Positions 25,645-35,137 of a DNA stretch of 64,000 nucleotides are shown here, piece by piece. The notes beneath the pieces were generated by a model. The model saw only the letters and a program-made list of their open reading frames with translations, made no database searches and had not been told where the DNA came from. Origin of the DNA: Paenibacillus sp. OV219 (GTDB lineage: Bacteria; Bacillota; Bacilli; Paenibacillales; Paenibacillaceae); assembly GCF_900110075.1 (NCBI RefSeq), contig NZ_FOCJ01000002.1, positions 496,001 through 560,000 on the forward strand, written 5' to 3'. Within the stretch, counting starts at the first letter, position 1. Each line of letters starts with the position of its first letter. Position numbers and translations under genes: made by a program.

Positions 25645-27060
25645 ATGTCATGGAGTGATGCGCTGACGAAGGCTCTCCCTCTATTGCATGTGCTGGAGGA
25701 GCGCGGCTTTGAAGCGGTGTTCGTCGGCGGCTGTGTTCGTGACACCCTGCTCGGCAAAGCGCTGAAGGACGTCGATATCGCGACGTCAGCGGCACCGGAG
25801 GAAGTGATCGCGGCGTTCCCGCATACGATTCCGACGGGGCTTCAACATGGCACGGTAACGGTCGTTCATGATGGGGAAACGTACGAGATTACGACGTTTC
25901 GGACGGAATCTGCATATGAACAGTTCCGGCGGCCGACGCAGGTTCAGTTCGTGACAAGTCTTGAAGCGGATTTACTGCGGAGAGACTTTACGATAAATAG
26001 CATGGCGATGCGTGCGGATGGCACCGTCGTTGATCCGTTCGGCGGGCTCGCGGATTTGCGCCGCGGGGTGCTCCGCTGTGTTGGCGATGCAGATGCGAGG
26101 CTGCAGGAGGATGCGCTGCGCATCGTGAGAGCCGTTCGTTTCGCAGCCGCGTATAAGCTGCGGATTGCGCATGGTACTTGGCGAGCGATACTGCGGCATC
26201 GCGGGCTGCTCGTGCATATTGCGATGGAGCGTATCGGGCTCGAGCTGGACAAGATGATCGGCGGAAGCGGGCCGCAGCACGCAGCAGCATTGCTTGCTGT
26301 TAGCGAGCTGCTCGTATACACGAAGGTGCAGCTGCCTGAGCCGCTCACTGCTGCCGCAGCGCGTTATCGTGCGGACAAGCTAGGTGCGCCACGTACGCGG
26401 CACACGGGCGAACCTAGCTCTGCGACGCAGCATACGCAGCAGGTTGCTATTCGAGCACTGATTGAGCTAGCGCAGCCAGAAGATCGCTGGGCTGCACTAG
26501 GTATAGCGCTCCTGTTCACAGAGGAGCAAGGGGCGGAGCTGTTCGCCACCTTGAAGTATGCGACAGCCCGCAGCGCACAGCTTGCGGCTGTCATTGGACT
26601 GCATCGCAAGCTGACGAGCTGCTGCGATACATTATCACGGGAGCAGCTAAGTGACCAGTGGGTCCGGCTGATCGTAGGCAAGTATGGTATCGCAGCTGCC
26701 CGCAGCTGTCTGCGCATTATGAGGGCGATAGCTGTGCTAATGCCATCGCTAATGCCGTTGTCTTCATCGCGCTCTAGCTCGCAGTCGCCGAAAGCGACTA
26801 CTGGCGAAGAGCTGCTAGCTGAGCTGGAACTTCGCATGGACAAGCTTCCCGCTGTTGTACTGAAGGACTTAGCTGTAAGAGGCAGCGACGTGCAAGCTCT
26901 CCAGAAGGGCCGCCCTGCAGGACCATGGCTTGGCCAAACGATGAATGAACTGCTGCTCGCCGCCGCTCTTGGCGAGGTGCAGAATGAGAAGCAGCCGTTG
27001 CTTAATTATGCTGCCCAAATCGTTGCGATTGGGTTTGCTGCTAATGAGGAGCCGTTATGA
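25645..27060 (+). CDS. cca: CCA tRNA nucleotidyltransferase
   Basis: Adds or repairs the 3'-CCA of tRNA. The nucleotidyltransferase head has VFVGGCVRDTLLG and the metal DxD within LKDVDIAT (about residues 27-50), then the RRDFTINSMAM and ALRIVRAVRF motifs. At 471 residues it is longer than the ~400 usual in Bacillus. The extra length lies in an Ala/Ser/Arg-rich C-terminal half of weaker conservation (for example a serine-rich stretch about residue 375). It overlaps birA by 4 nt (ATGA), as in B. subtilis. Confidence 0.95.
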   Translation: MSWSDALTKALPLLHVLEERGFEAVFVGGCVRDTLLGKALKDVDIATSAAPEEVIAAFPHTIPTGLQHGTVTVVHDGETYEITTFRTESAYEQFRRPTQVQFVTSLEADLLRRDFTINSMAMRADGTVVDPFGGLADLRRGVLRCVGDADARLQEDALRIVRAVRFAAAYKLRIAHGTWRAILRHRGLLVHIAMERIGLELDKMIGGSGPQHAAALLAVSELLVYTKVQLPEPLTAAAARYRADKLGAPRTRHTGEPSSATQHTQQVAIRALIELAQPEDRWAALGIALLFTEEQGAELFATLKYATARSAQLAAVIGLHRKLTSCCDTLSREQLSDQWVRLIVGKYGIAAARSCLRIMRAIAVLMPSLMPLSSSRSSSQSPKATTGEELLAELELRMDKLPAVVLKDLAVRGSDVQALQKGRPAGPWLGQTMNELLLAAALGEVQNEKQPLLNYAAQIVAIGFAANEEPL

Positions 27061-28040
27061 ATAATCGAATTTTACAGATGCTTGAGCAGCAGACGGAAGG
27101 TTATATATCTGGAGAGCTGCTCAGCCAAGAGCTGCATATTAGCCGCACGGCAGTGTGGAAGCATATTAAGAAGCTTGAGTCCGAAGGGTATTTAATCGAA
27201 GCTTCACGCAGGCTGGGATATAAGCTGATTGGCCGTCCCTCCAAGCTGACCATATCGGAACTCATGCATCAGCTCCAAGACAAAGGCGTATCGCTTGTGC
27301 AGAACGTCAAGCTGTTCGATTCCGTCGACTCGACTCAGAATATCGTACAGCGGCTAGCTGAAGACGGTGCTCCAGAAGGAACGCTTGTCATCGCTGAGCA
27401 ACAGACGAGCGGTCGGGGCCGAATGGGACGCAAATGGGTGTCGCCATCAAGCAAAGGCATCTATATGAGCTATGTTCTGCGTCCAGGCATTCCGCTGCAG
27501 TTCGCGCCGCAGCTAACTCTGCTCACTGCAGTCGCGCTATGTCGAGCGCTAAGAAGCGTTGCAGCGCCACTCGACATCGGCATTAAATGGCCGAATGACC
27601 TGCTCATCGGCGGCAAGAAGATTAGCGGTATTCTACTTGAGTCGATCGCAGAAGACGAGCGGCTGCGCTACGTGGTCACAGGAATCGGCATCAGCGTCAA
27701 CTTGACGCGTGACGATTATCCGCCTGAGCTGCATGATATAGCGACATCGCTTGCGATTGAGCTGGGGCGGACACTCGACCGAGCGGAGATTATCGCTGCC
27801 TTCTTCGCACAGTTCCAACAGCTATATGCAATCTTCTTGAAGGATGGCTTCGCTCCGATCAAGACACTTTGGGAGGCACTGTCGGTTACGCTGCATAAAC
27901 CGCGTAAACTGTTAGTTGCTGGCGGTGAAATTACCGCAACGCCGGTTGGTTTGAGCGACCAAGGCGCATTGCTGGTGGAGAAAGAAGATGGGACGATTAT
28001 CCCGATATTTTCTGCCGAACAAGTGCCTGGGCAGGGGTAA
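27057..28040 (+). CDS. birA: Biotin-protein ligase / biotin operon repressor
   Basis: Activates biotin and attaches it to carboxylases; also a DNA-binding repressor. The N-terminal ~60 residues form a winged helix (LSQELHISRTAVWKHIKKLESEGY). The ligase domain has GRGRMGRKWVSP near residue 120 and KWPNDLLIGGKKISGIL near 185. The C-terminal SH3-like domain follows. 327 residues, full length. Position between cca and panB as in B. subtilis. Confidence 0.96.
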   Translation: MNNRILQMLEQQTEGYISGELLSQELHISRTAVWKHIKKLESEGYLIEASRRLGYKLIGRPSKLTISELMHQLQDKGVSLVQNVKLFDSVDSTQNIVQRLAEDGAPEGTLVIAEQQTSGRGRMGRKWVSPSSKGIYMSYVLRPGIPLQFAPQLTLLTAVALCRALRSVAAPLDIGIKWPNDLLIGGKKISGILLESIAEDERLRYVVTGIGISVNLTRDDYPPELHDIATSLAIELGRTLDRAEIIAAFFAQFQQLYAIFLKDGFAPIKTLWEALSVTLHKPRKLLVAGGEITATPVGLSDQGALLVEKEDGTIIPIFSAEQVPGQG

Positions 28041-28047
28041 GCGTTCA

Positions 28048-28076
28048 TAGACGCGGAACCATTTTTTTGGTATACT
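28048..28076 (+). promoter_or_regulatory. Promoter of the panB leader
   Basis: TAGACG (28048-28053), 17-nt spacer, TATACT (28071-28076). It starts just after birA and reads into the ~320-nt leader of panB. The -35 differs from consensus at one core base. Confidence 0.62.
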
Positions 28077-28082
28077 CGCCTT

Positions 28083-28304
28083 ACTAGTCATGCTCCGTTT
28101 AAGGGCGGTATCGCTACTTTATAGTGAACTGCACCAACAAGTGGGGTTTTCAGCATGCGGCAATGTAACTTGCGTCAATTCACGTCACGCATTCTGCTCT
28201 GAGCCGTAGGGACCGAGACAGAAGGAAGCTATATGAGTATATGGCAGCAACACGTTCCTTTATGGATTGGAACCTTTTTAGCGGCGGCTAGAAGGTTTTT
28301 TTGT
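28083..28304 (+). ncRNA. Structured leader RNA upstream of panBCD, candidate riboswitch
   Basis: A ~220-nt non-coding stretch between promoter and terminator. Pairings seen: CATGCT (about 28088) with AGCATG about 60 nt later, enclosing CGCTA/TAGTG; and GTTCC (28254-28258) with GGAAC (28269-28273). The last hairpin shares bases with the 5' arm of the terminator at 28271-28297, so the two are mutually exclusive, as in a riboswitch expression platform. The location upstream of panB is where the reported pan RNA motif occurs, but I could not match its consensus. No TPP, SAM, cobalamin or T-box signature was seen. Confidence 0.55.
28271..28302 (+). terminator. Attenuator-type terminator upstream of panB
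   Basis: AACCTTTTTAGC (28271-28282) pairs with GCTAGAAGGTT (28287-28297) with one internal mismatch; a T-run follows (28296-28302). It lies 104 nt before the panB start, inside the leader. Confidence 0.8.
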
Positions 28305-28318
28305 GTTGATCACATAGG

Positions 28319-28372
28319 ACTCCTTACGATCGTGAAAGCTTTAGTTAGGCATTCGCGTCAATCGCTCGGAGT
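28319..28372 (+). promoter_or_regulatory. Second hairpin in the panB leader
   Basis: ACTCC (28319-28323) pairs with GGAGT (28368-28372), and within it GTGAA (28332-28336) with TTCGC (28352-28356). It sits between the terminator and the panB ribosome-binding site (AAGGAGG). Bulged stems of this kind are described for the pan motif; the match was not verified. Confidence 0.35.
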
Positions 28373-28405
28373 TCGTCAAATCCAATCTGTAAGGAGGACG
28401 GAGCA

Positions 28406-29320
28406 ATGAAACAACCGTTGACTATTACGAAGCTGAAAAAAATGAAGCAAAGCGGCGAGCCAATTTCCATGCTAACCGCCTATGATTACCCAGCAGCAAA
28501 GATCGCCGAGGAGGCCGGTATTGATGTCATTCTGGTCGGTGATTCGCTCGGCAACGTCGTACTCGGGTACGATACGACAATTCCAGTCACACTGGACGAT
28601 ATGGTTTACCACACACGAGCGGTAGCTCGTGGTGCTGCACATACATTTATTATCACAGACCTGCCGTTCATGACGTATCATCTCGGCAAGGAGACGACAC
28701 TTCGCAATGCAGCAAGACTTCTGCAAGAAGGCGGCGCGCATGCCGTCAAGATGGAAGGCGGCGCAGAGATCGCGGACGAAGTGGCGGCTTGTGTCAGAGC
28801 CGGCATTCCGGTTATGGGGCATATCGGCTTAACGCCGCAATCCGTGCATCAGCTTGGCGGCTACAAGGTACAAGGGAAGCTTGAAGCCGAAGCGCAGAAG
28901 CTCATTGAAGATGCGAAGGCGCTTGAAGCGGCTGGCGCATTCTCCATCGTGCTAGAGCTTGTAACAGAGCCGCTTGCCGAAGCTATTACGTCGGCACTGT
29001 CGATTCCGACCATTGGAATAGGCGCGGGCCGTGGATGTGACGGGCAAGTACTCGTGTATCATGATATTTTGCAATATGCATCTCCTTATCAGGCAAAGCG
29101 CATGGTGAAGACGTACGCGGACATTGGCACGACGATTCGGAACGCGATCGGTTCGTATGTCAAAGATGTGAAAGAGCGGGAGTTTCCGCAGCAAGAGCAT
29201 GCATTCCCGATGGAGCAAGAGATTCTGCATAATCTGTATGGCAGCGGCAGCGCGAGTAAAGTAGCGGCGACAAGCGACCAAGAACAGCAGCAGCCTACCA
29301 AAGGAGGCGGCGTATCATGA
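28406..29320 (+). CDS. panB: 3-methyl-2-oxobutanoate hydroxymethyltransferase
   Basis: Transfers a hydroxymethyl group from methylene-THF to ketoisovalerate, first step to pantoate. The 304-residue TIM-barrel protein shows MLTAYDYPAAKIAEEAG, VGDSLGNVVLGYDTT (metal-binding Asp), MEGG and GIGAGRGCDGQVLV (usual GIGAG). The last ~25 residues are a Gln/Ser-rich tail beyond the core. It overlaps panC by 4 nt. Confidence 0.97.
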   Translation: MKQPLTITKLKKMKQSGEPISMLTAYDYPAAKIAEEAGIDVILVGDSLGNVVLGYDTTIPVTLDDMVYHTRAVARGAAHTFIITDLPFMTYHLGKETTLRNAARLLQEGGAHAVKMEGGAEIADEVAACVRAGIPVMGHIGLTPQSVHQLGGYKVQGKLEAEAQKLIEDAKALEAAGAFSIVLELVTEPLAEAITSALSIPTIGIGAGRGCDGQVLVYHDILQYASPYQAKRMVKTYADIGTTIRNAIGSYVKDVKEREFPQQEHAFPMEQEILHNLYGSGSASKVAATSDQEQQQPTKGGGVS

Positions 29321-30273
29321 TTCGTTGTACTTCGATTGGAGAGCTGCGACAGCGCCTAGCCGAACAGCGCAAGCAGTCGCCGGATGGCCGAATTGGGCTC
29401 GTGCCGACGATGGGCTTCCTGCATGAAGGTCATGCTAGTCTCATGAGGCGCGCTGACGAAGAGTGCGATTTCAATGTATTGTCCGTATTCGTTAACCCGC
29501 TTCAATTCGGGCCGAATGAAGATTTTGACCGGTATCCAAGGGATATTGAGCGAGATGCGGCAATTGCAGAGAAGAACGGTATAGATATTCTATTTATGCC
29601 ATCGGTTCAGGAAATGTATCCGACAAAACCGCTAACACGAGTGCTGATCAGCGATGTGACGGACCGACTGTGCGGCGCTTCAAGACCAGGACATTTTGAC
29701 GGAGTAGGAACGGTTGTCAGTAAGCTGTTCAATCTCGTCCAGCCTACCCATGCTTACTTCGGAATGAAGGATGCCCAGCAGGTTGCCGTTGTTGAACAAA
29801 TGGTGCATGATTTGAACATTCAAGTAGAGATCGTCCGCTGTGAAACGGTACGCGAAGCAGATGGACTTGCGATGAGCTCGCGAAACATGTACTTGAACGA
29901 GGATCAGCGGCAGCAAGCAGTCATCTTATCCCAAACGTTACGTGAGGCTGGTTCGTGGCTCCAAGAGGCAGGAATGTCAACACAAGAGCTTACGAGACGA
30001 ATTCAGTCATCCATTGAGACAGCACCGTTAGCCGTAATTGATTATGCCGAAGTTTTGACTTATCCATCCTTATCCAGCATTGCTATGAATCAGGACTTAT
30101 CCCAATTCTCAGGTACTCTTATAATCGCGCTTGCTGTCAAATTCGGCAGCACTCGCTTAATTGATAACCGTGTATTCGAACTGCAAGGAGGTGGCGTACA
30201 TGTTCAGAACGATGATGAAATCGAAGCTGCACAGAGCAACAGTAACAGAGGCGAACCTCAATTATGTGGGTAG
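29317..30273 (+). CDS. panC: Pantothenate synthetase, C-terminally extended
   Basis: ATP-dependent ligation of pantoate and beta-alanine. The nucleotide-binding [14 protein letters not shown] is at residues ~26-39, YFGMKDAQQ near 147 and the KMSKS-like MSSRNMYL near 188. The core ends at TRLIDNRV near residue 285, about where B. subtilis PanC (286 residues) stops, but here the frame continues 30 more codons. The last 74 nt overlap panD in another frame, and the panD ribosome-binding site lies within panC codons. The extension is probably a loss of the original stop. Confidence 0.95.
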   Translation: MIRCTSIGELRQRLAEQRKQSPDGRIGLVPTMGFLHEGHASLMRRADEECDFNVLSVFVNPLQFGPNEDFDRYPRDIERDAAIAEKNGIDILFMPSVQEMYPTKPLTRVLISDVTDRLCGASRPGHFDGVGTVVSKLFNLVQPTHAYFGMKDAQQVAVVEQMVHDLNIQVEIVRCETVREADGLAMSSRNMYLNEDQRQQAVILSQTLREAGSWLQEAGMSTQELTRRIQSSIETAPLAVIDYAEVLTYPSLSSIAMNQDLSQFSGTLIIALAVKFGSTRLIDNRVFELQGGGVHVQNDDEIEAAQSNSNRGEPQLCG

Positions 30274-30583
30274 TATCACCATTGATGAAGACCTGATGGA
30301 GCTTGCCGATCTATTGCCGAACGAGAAAGTGCAAATTGTAAACAACAACAACGGCGCCAGACTGGAAACTTACGTCATTACAGGTCCGCGCGGCTCAGGT
30401 GTCATCTGCTTAAACGGCGCTGCAGCGCGCCTTGTTCAGCCTGGCGACAATGTCATTATTATCGCATACAGCATGATGACCGATGAGCAAGCACGTTCTT
30501 ATAAGCCGAAGGTTGTTATTCTTGATGCAGCGAATAAGCCGTCTCAAGTGCTTGGCGAAGAAATCCACGCAACAATTATGTAA
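30200..30583 (+). CDS. panD: Aspartate 1-decarboxylase proenzyme
   Basis: Makes beta-alanine from aspartate with a self-generated pyruvoyl group. The 127-residue protein starts [21 protein letters not shown] (first residues shown only as [18 protein letters not shown]) and has the self-cleavage Gly-Ser in NYVGSITID (Ser about residue 25). [16 protein letters not shown] is the conserved segment near 75. AAGGAGGTGG upstream fixes ATG 30200, which lies inside the 3' end of panC. Third gene of the pantothenate operon. Confidence 0.97.
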   Translation: MFRTMMKSKLHRATVTEANLNYVGSITIDEDLMELADLLPNEKVQIVNNNNGARLETYVITGPRGSGVICLNGAAARLVQPGDNVIIIAYSMMTDEQARSYKPKVVILDAANKPSQVLGEEIHATIM

Positions 30584-30718
30584 TCCCATCCGCCCTCCCT
30601 TCATGCCAGTGTTGTGAAACGGTTGGGCACGAGTATGAAAAGACGCGCCGGCGCAAAGAATGAGCATAACAATTCACTCTTTATGACCACCAATACGGCG
30701 TGAGGGCGGGTGCGTACT

Positions 30719-31543
30719 ATGATTAAGCACGTATTTGCTACAATGCAGGAAATGCTCCAAGATATTATTATTCATTATCCAAGTGCAAATAACACGCAGC
30801 GCAAGCAGATGGATGAAAAGCTCGCAACACTTAAGCAATTCAGCGATGATTTCATTGAGCAATGGCTTCAGTTTGAAGAAAAAATGGCAGATTCTCGCGA
30901 GATGCAGCAGGTAGCGCAAGCTCAGTCACAATCGCAATCACAAGCACATGCGCACAAGAATGACCTTGCAGCTCCACCGCATGCGCTTGGCTATCCGAAA
31001 ACCATTTCACAGCCACCAGCGGCTATCAAACGCACTGTTGCCAGCATGAAGCAAACACCGATGCCTCCGGCACCACTACAATCAGCTTCGAATGCTGCTG
31101 CAAACGCCGATGCATATGCCGATGGGTACGACGAAGCAGCCATTGATTTGTGCCAGTCGATGTCAAAGGGGCAAGGCTACTTTAAACTGTTTATGTTCCG
31201 TGAAGCGTCAACCCACTTTGAGGAAGCGGTGCGATTGGCGCCTGATGACAACCGGGCAAGGCTGTTCCTCGGGATGACTTATATGCATATGCAGGAATGG
31301 AATGAAGCGCAGCGCCACTTTACGCTGCTCGTGGAAGTGACGGAGCATCCGAAGTGGAGGGCACTTAGCCTTAACGCATTAGGGTGTATCCAGGCGGTTC
31401 GCATGAACTTGGAACAGGCGACGAGGTATTTCGAAAAGGCGCATGAGGCCGATCCGAACTTTACAGATCCGCTGTCCAATATGAAATCATGCGAGCAGCA
31501 CAGCGGGCATTTATCCTTATATTTCGGGAGCGGCCAGCTTTAG
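30719..31543 (+). CDS. TPR protein with Gln/Ala-rich linker
   Basis: About 275 residues. The N-terminal ~65 residues are helical (TMIKHVFATMQEMLQDIIIH). Residues ~65-130 are a low-complexity linker rich in Gln, Ala, Ser and Pro. The C-terminal ~120 residues carry two to three TPR units (YFKLFMFREASTHFEEAVRLAPDD; a last one at NLEQATRYFEKAHEADPNF). ATG 30719 is chosen over GTG 30710 because of GAGGG spacing. The function is unknown. It lies between panD and dinG. Confidence 0.78.
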   Translation: MIKHVFATMQEMLQDIIIHYPSANNTQRKQMDEKLATLKQFSDDFIEQWLQFEEKMADSREMQQVAQAQSQSQSQAHAHKNDLAAPPHALGYPKTISQPPAAIKRTVASMKQTPMPPAPLQSASNAAANADAYADGYDEAAIDLCQSMSKGQGYFKLFMFREASTHFEEAVRLAPDDNRARLFLGMTYMHMQEWNEAQRHFTLLVEVTEHPKWRALSLNALGCIQAVRMNLEQATRYFEKAHEADPNFTDPLSNMKSCEQHSGHLSLYFGSGQL

Positions 31544-31574
31544 TTTTAGTTTGGATGAGAGGAAACTTATTCGG

Positions 31575-34481
31575 ATGAATTATGCCGTACTGGATTTGGA
31601 AACGACCGGACATGGAACCGGCGATGAAATGATACAGGTTGGTCTAGTGCTGCTGGATGAACAAATGACGGTCACTCGAACGTACAGCACATTTGTGAAG
31701 CCTACAATTCCGATACCGCCGTTTATTACACAGTTGACTGGCATCGATGAAACGATGGTGCAGGATGCTCCTGAGCTTGAAGAGGTGCTGCTCGAATTGA
31801 TACCGTTGCTCGATGATGCGGTGCTTGTCGCGCACAACGTCAGCTTCGATGCCGGTTTTCTGAATGCTGCGCTAGATCGCTCAGGGTATATGCCTTTTGA
31901 TGGCAGACGGCTTGATACGATTGACCTGCTGCGCATTCTTTATCCGACCTTAACGACCTACCAGCTCGGCGCTGTAACAGAGCTGTTCGGCATCGAGCAT
32001 GAGTCACATCACCGCGCAGACAGCGATGCATTAGCTACGGCAGAACTGTTCGCCGAATGCTATCGCAAGCTTGAAGGCATGCCGCTACTTACGTTACAGC
32101 GGCTTGCCGGCTTGCTTGGCGATGAAATCGACGACCTGGGTTGGTTTATCGGGCTCGTGGCGCAGCGCAAAGAATTGGTAACGTCCATAGATATGGATGC
32201 TTACCATTATTTCCGGCAGTTTGCGATGAAAGCAGGCGATTGGACGGAAGAAGAGCATCCGCGAACGGATGAAGACAACCAATCGGTCGCGAATTGGACC
32301 TTCCCACAATTTCTAGCACATATTAAAGCAGAGATATCCGCTATTATTCCGGGTTATGAAGAGCGCGAGCCGCAGAACATGATGTTCCAGGAAGTCATTG
32401 ATGCCCTAGATGAAGAACGTCATCTGCTCATTGAAGCAGGAACTGGTACCGGTAAATCTCTCGGCTATTTGATTCCAGCATTATACTATGGTGTCCAGCA
32501 CAATAAGAAGATAGTCGTCAGCACACATACGATTAACTTACAGGAACAGCTTCGGGCTCGTGATCTTCCACTCCTTGCTGCTGTAATGCCATATCCGTTC
32601 AAAGCCGCCATCTTCAAAGGACGCGGCAATTACTTATGCCTGCGCAAGTTTGAAGGTAAAGTAAACATGCGCGACTTTACTTCACCTGCAGAGGATCGGA
32701 TTACCGCGTCCCAAATGGTCGTTTGGCTCAGTGAGTCACAGCATGGCGATCAAGAGGAGCTTAATTTCGGCAATCGCGGTGCGGATTTCTGGGGGGCGGT
32801 CGCAAGTGATGCGGATTCCTGCCTGAATCGCAGCTGTCCTTGGTTCAAGCGTTGTTATTATCATCGTGCGAAGCAAGAAGCGAACATCGCCGATGTCGTC
32901 ATTACGAACCATTCGATGCTGTTCACAGACATTCGCGCAGACCATCGCTTGCTACCCGGTTATGAGCATCTCATTCTCGATGAAGCTCATCACATGGAAG
33001 AGGTTGCAGGCAAACATCTAGGTACGCAAGTCTCATACTACTCCGTGCAGCATCCCGTGCTTCGACTTTGCAAGGATGCCCGGAACGGTCAGTTGATACA
33101 CCTCAAAAGCAGACTGGCTAGCGAGAACATTGAGAAAACGCAAAAGTGGCGCGAGGAGATCGATGAAGTCGTGCCGGTATTCGGCGATTTGCGAGATGAG
33201 TGGGACAGGCTGTTCGAAATGCTCTACTCCATGATGGGAACAGGCAACGGTAACGCTTCTAAGAGCACCGCGCTTGACAGCGGTGGATCTGAATCCGGCC
33301 AATATGTACTGCGATTGCGAGGAGGGAAGCTTCCTGCAGCATGGTCCGACGCTCAGCTCGTTGAAGAGGCGATTAACGGCTACTTGAGCCAAATTGTGCG
33401 ACCGCTCGATAAAGTATTCACAGCGATCAAGGATGAGATGGACGATCCGGGTATTGCAGCACTTGTCACCGACCTTAGTGGTACGATTAAAGATTTGGCG
33501 AGAGCGAGAGATGATCTGCGTCAATTTATGAAAGCGGACAAATCCGATACGGTTTACTGGATGGAAGGCAATAGCAACTCTCGTGCCAAGTCGGTTCAGC
33601 TATATTCCGTTCCGGCAGATGTGAGCAGCCAGCTTCGGACTTATTTCTTCGAAGTGAAGAAAAGCGTCATTCTGACGTCTGCTACATTATCGGTTCAGAA
33701 GTCATTCCAGTATGCATGCGAGCAGCTTGGATTAACAGCAGATGAACGTGAAGGTAAACTAAAGACGGTACAACTGCCATCGCCATTTAACTACCGGGAG
33801 CAAGCGCTTGTCATCATTCCGCGCAATTTCCCAGTTCTCAAGGGCGCTTCTGGTGATCCTCTTTTTAACGAAATGCTTGTGAAATCTTTAACAGAGACTG
33901 CGATTGAGACGAAAGGTCGGATGCTCGTACTATTCACCTCGTATCGGATGCTGAAGCAGGTGTATGATCCGTTGAAGGAAGCACTTACCGCTTACAGCAT
34001 TCAAGTGCTTGGTCAAGGGATTGACAGCAGCAACCGCAGCAAATTGACCAGAAGGTTTACGCAGCAGGATGCGTCCGTACTGCTTGGTACAAGCAGCTTC
34101 TGGGAAGGCGTCGATATTCCTGGTGATGCGCTCACGACACTGGCGATTGTACGGTTACCGTTCCAGCCGCCAAACCATCCGCTCGTGGAAGCGAAGTCGG
34201 AGCTGCTGCAGGAGCAGAACCAGAATCCATTCATGAAGCTGTCTATTCCACAAGCCGTTATCCGGTTCAAGCAAGGCTTCGGCCGACTTGTCCGGACAGG
34301 GAACGATCGTGGAATCGTACTTATTTACGATACTCGTATTATTGATACGTATTACGGTAAATATTTCTTGTACTCGCTGCCAGGACCGAAGATTGAGACG
34401 ATGCATCAGGATCAAATCGTGCCGAGAATACGGGAATGGCTCGCCAAAGGTGAAGAAGGGATCCAGGAGGTTACGCCATGA
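31575..34481 (+). CDS. dinG: DinG-family helicase with N-terminal DnaQ-like exonuclease
   Basis: 968 residues. An N-terminal DEDD exonuclease (YAVLDLETTG at 3-12; HRADSDALATAEL near 150) is fused to an XPD-like superfamily 2 helicase: Walker A EAGTGTGKS (about 295), DEAH in LDEAHHMEE (about 465), and C-terminal helicase motifs (GTSSFWEGVDIPG; IRFKQGFGRLVR). Four Cys at about residues 355, 416, 421 and 427 have the C-(n)-C-x4-C-x5-C pattern of XPD/DinG iron-sulfur clusters. ATG 31575 starts the exonuclease fold; TTG 31551 is possible. It overlaps rex by 4 nt. Confidence 0.95.
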   Translation: MNYAVLDLETTGHGTGDEMIQVGLVLLDEQMTVTRTYSTFVKPTIPIPPFITQLTGIDETMVQDAPELEEVLLELIPLLDDAVLVAHNVSFDAGFLNAALDRSGYMPFDGRRLDTIDLLRILYPTLTTYQLGAVTELFGIEHESHHRADSDALATAELFAECYRKLEGMPLLTLQRLAGLLGDEIDDLGWFIGLVAQRKELVTSIDMDAYHYFRQFAMKAGDWTEEEHPRTDEDNQSVANWTFPQFLAHIKAEISAIIPGYEEREPQNMMFQEVIDALDEERHLLIEAGTGTGKSLGYLIPALYYGVQHNKKIVVSTHTINLQEQLRARDLPLLAAVMPYPFKAAIFKGRGNYLCLRKFEGKVNMRDFTSPAEDRITASQMVVWLSESQHGDQEELNFGNRGADFWGAVASDADSCLNRSCPWFKRCYYHRAKQEANIADVVITNHSMLFTDIRADHRLLPGYEHLILDEAHHMEEVAGKHLGTQVSYYSVQHPVLRLCKDARNGQLIHLKSRLASENIEKTQKWREEIDEVVPVFGDLRDEWDRLFEMLYSMMGTGNGNASKSTALDSGGSESGQYVLRLRGGKLPAAWSDAQLVEEAINGYLSQIVRPLDKVFTAIKDEMDDPGIAALVTDLSGTIKDLARARDDLRQFMKADKSDTVYWMEGNSNSRAKSVQLYSVPADVSSQLRTYFFEVKKSVILTSATLSVQKSFQYACEQLGLTADEREGKLKTVQLPSPFNYREQALVIIPRNFPVLKGASGDPLFNEMLVKSLTETAIETKGRMLVLFTSYRMLKQVYDPLKEALTAYSIQVLGQGIDSSNRSKLTRRFTQQDASVLLGTSSFWEGVDIPGDALTTLAIVRLPFQPPNHPLVEAKSELLQEQNQNPFMKLSIPQAVIRFKQGFGRLVRTGNDRGIVLIYDTRIIDTYYGKYFLYSLPGPKIETMHQDQIVPRIREWLAKGEEGIQEVTP

Positions 34482-35137
34482 AGCCGATGAAAATATCCGA
34501 AGCGGTCGTTCGCAGACTACCAGTTTACTTGCAAGTGCTGAACGACCTCACAATGCGCGATGTGCAGACGGTATCCTCACAGGAGCTCGGAAGCAAGCTT
34601 GATCTGAACCCTGCACAAATTCGCAAGGATCTAGCATATTTCGGCGATTTCGGCCGCAAAGGGATCGGCTATGATGTGTCGTATCTTATTGACAAAATCC
34701 GTCAAATTCTGAAGCTCGACCAACCGCTGAACGTTGGTTTGGTCGGCGCCGGAAACCTTGGCAGAGCGCTGTGCAATTATAATACGTATTTGAAGGATAA
34801 TATGAAGATTACGGCTGTGTTCGACGTCCATCCTTCGATGGTTGGGGCGTCGATTAACGGGCTGACCGTGCTTCCGATGGAGAAGCTCAAGGAGACGATT
34901 GCAGAGCGGAATATCCGAATCGGCATCATAACTGTACCGGCGCCGGAAGCGCAGAACGTTGCGGATAAGTTCGTCGAAGCAGGCGTTGACGGGATATTGA
35001 ATTTTGCGCCGACCATTCTGCGAGTGCAGGAGCGTGTACGCATACATTATGCGAACTTTACAACGGAGCTCATGAGCCTTGCTTATTATTTGGACGAAGA
35101 AGGGGACAAGGAAAACGATGAAACGATTGTGGATTGA
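34478..35137 (+). CDS. rex: Redox-sensing transcriptional repressor Rex
   Basis: NADH/NAD+-responsive repressor of fermentative and respiratory genes. The 219-residue protein has an N-terminal winged helix (ISEAVVRRLPVYLQVL; SSQELGSKLDLNPAQIRKDL) and a Rossmann domain beginning NVGLVGAGNLGRAL (about residue 86). A C-terminal domain-swapped helix follows (LMSLAYYLDEE). It overlaps the dinG end and the next gene by 20 nt. No Rex operator pair was found with confidence in the window. Confidence 0.96.
   Translation: MKPMKISEAVVRRLPVYLQVLNDLTMRDVQTVSSQELGSKLDLNPAQIRKDLAYFGDFGRKGIGYDVSYLIDKIRQILKLDQPLNVGLVGAGNLGRALCNYNTYLKDNMKITAVFDVHPSMVGASINGLTVLPMEKLKETIAERNIRIGIITVPAPEAQNVADKFVEAGVDGILNFAPTILRVQERVRIHYANFTTELMSLAYYLDEEGDKENDETIVD

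Noticed and set aside
30611-30630. Rex operator near the TPR gene (TTGTGAA half-site)
   Set aside because: Only one half matches; the expected mirrored TTCACAA is absent.
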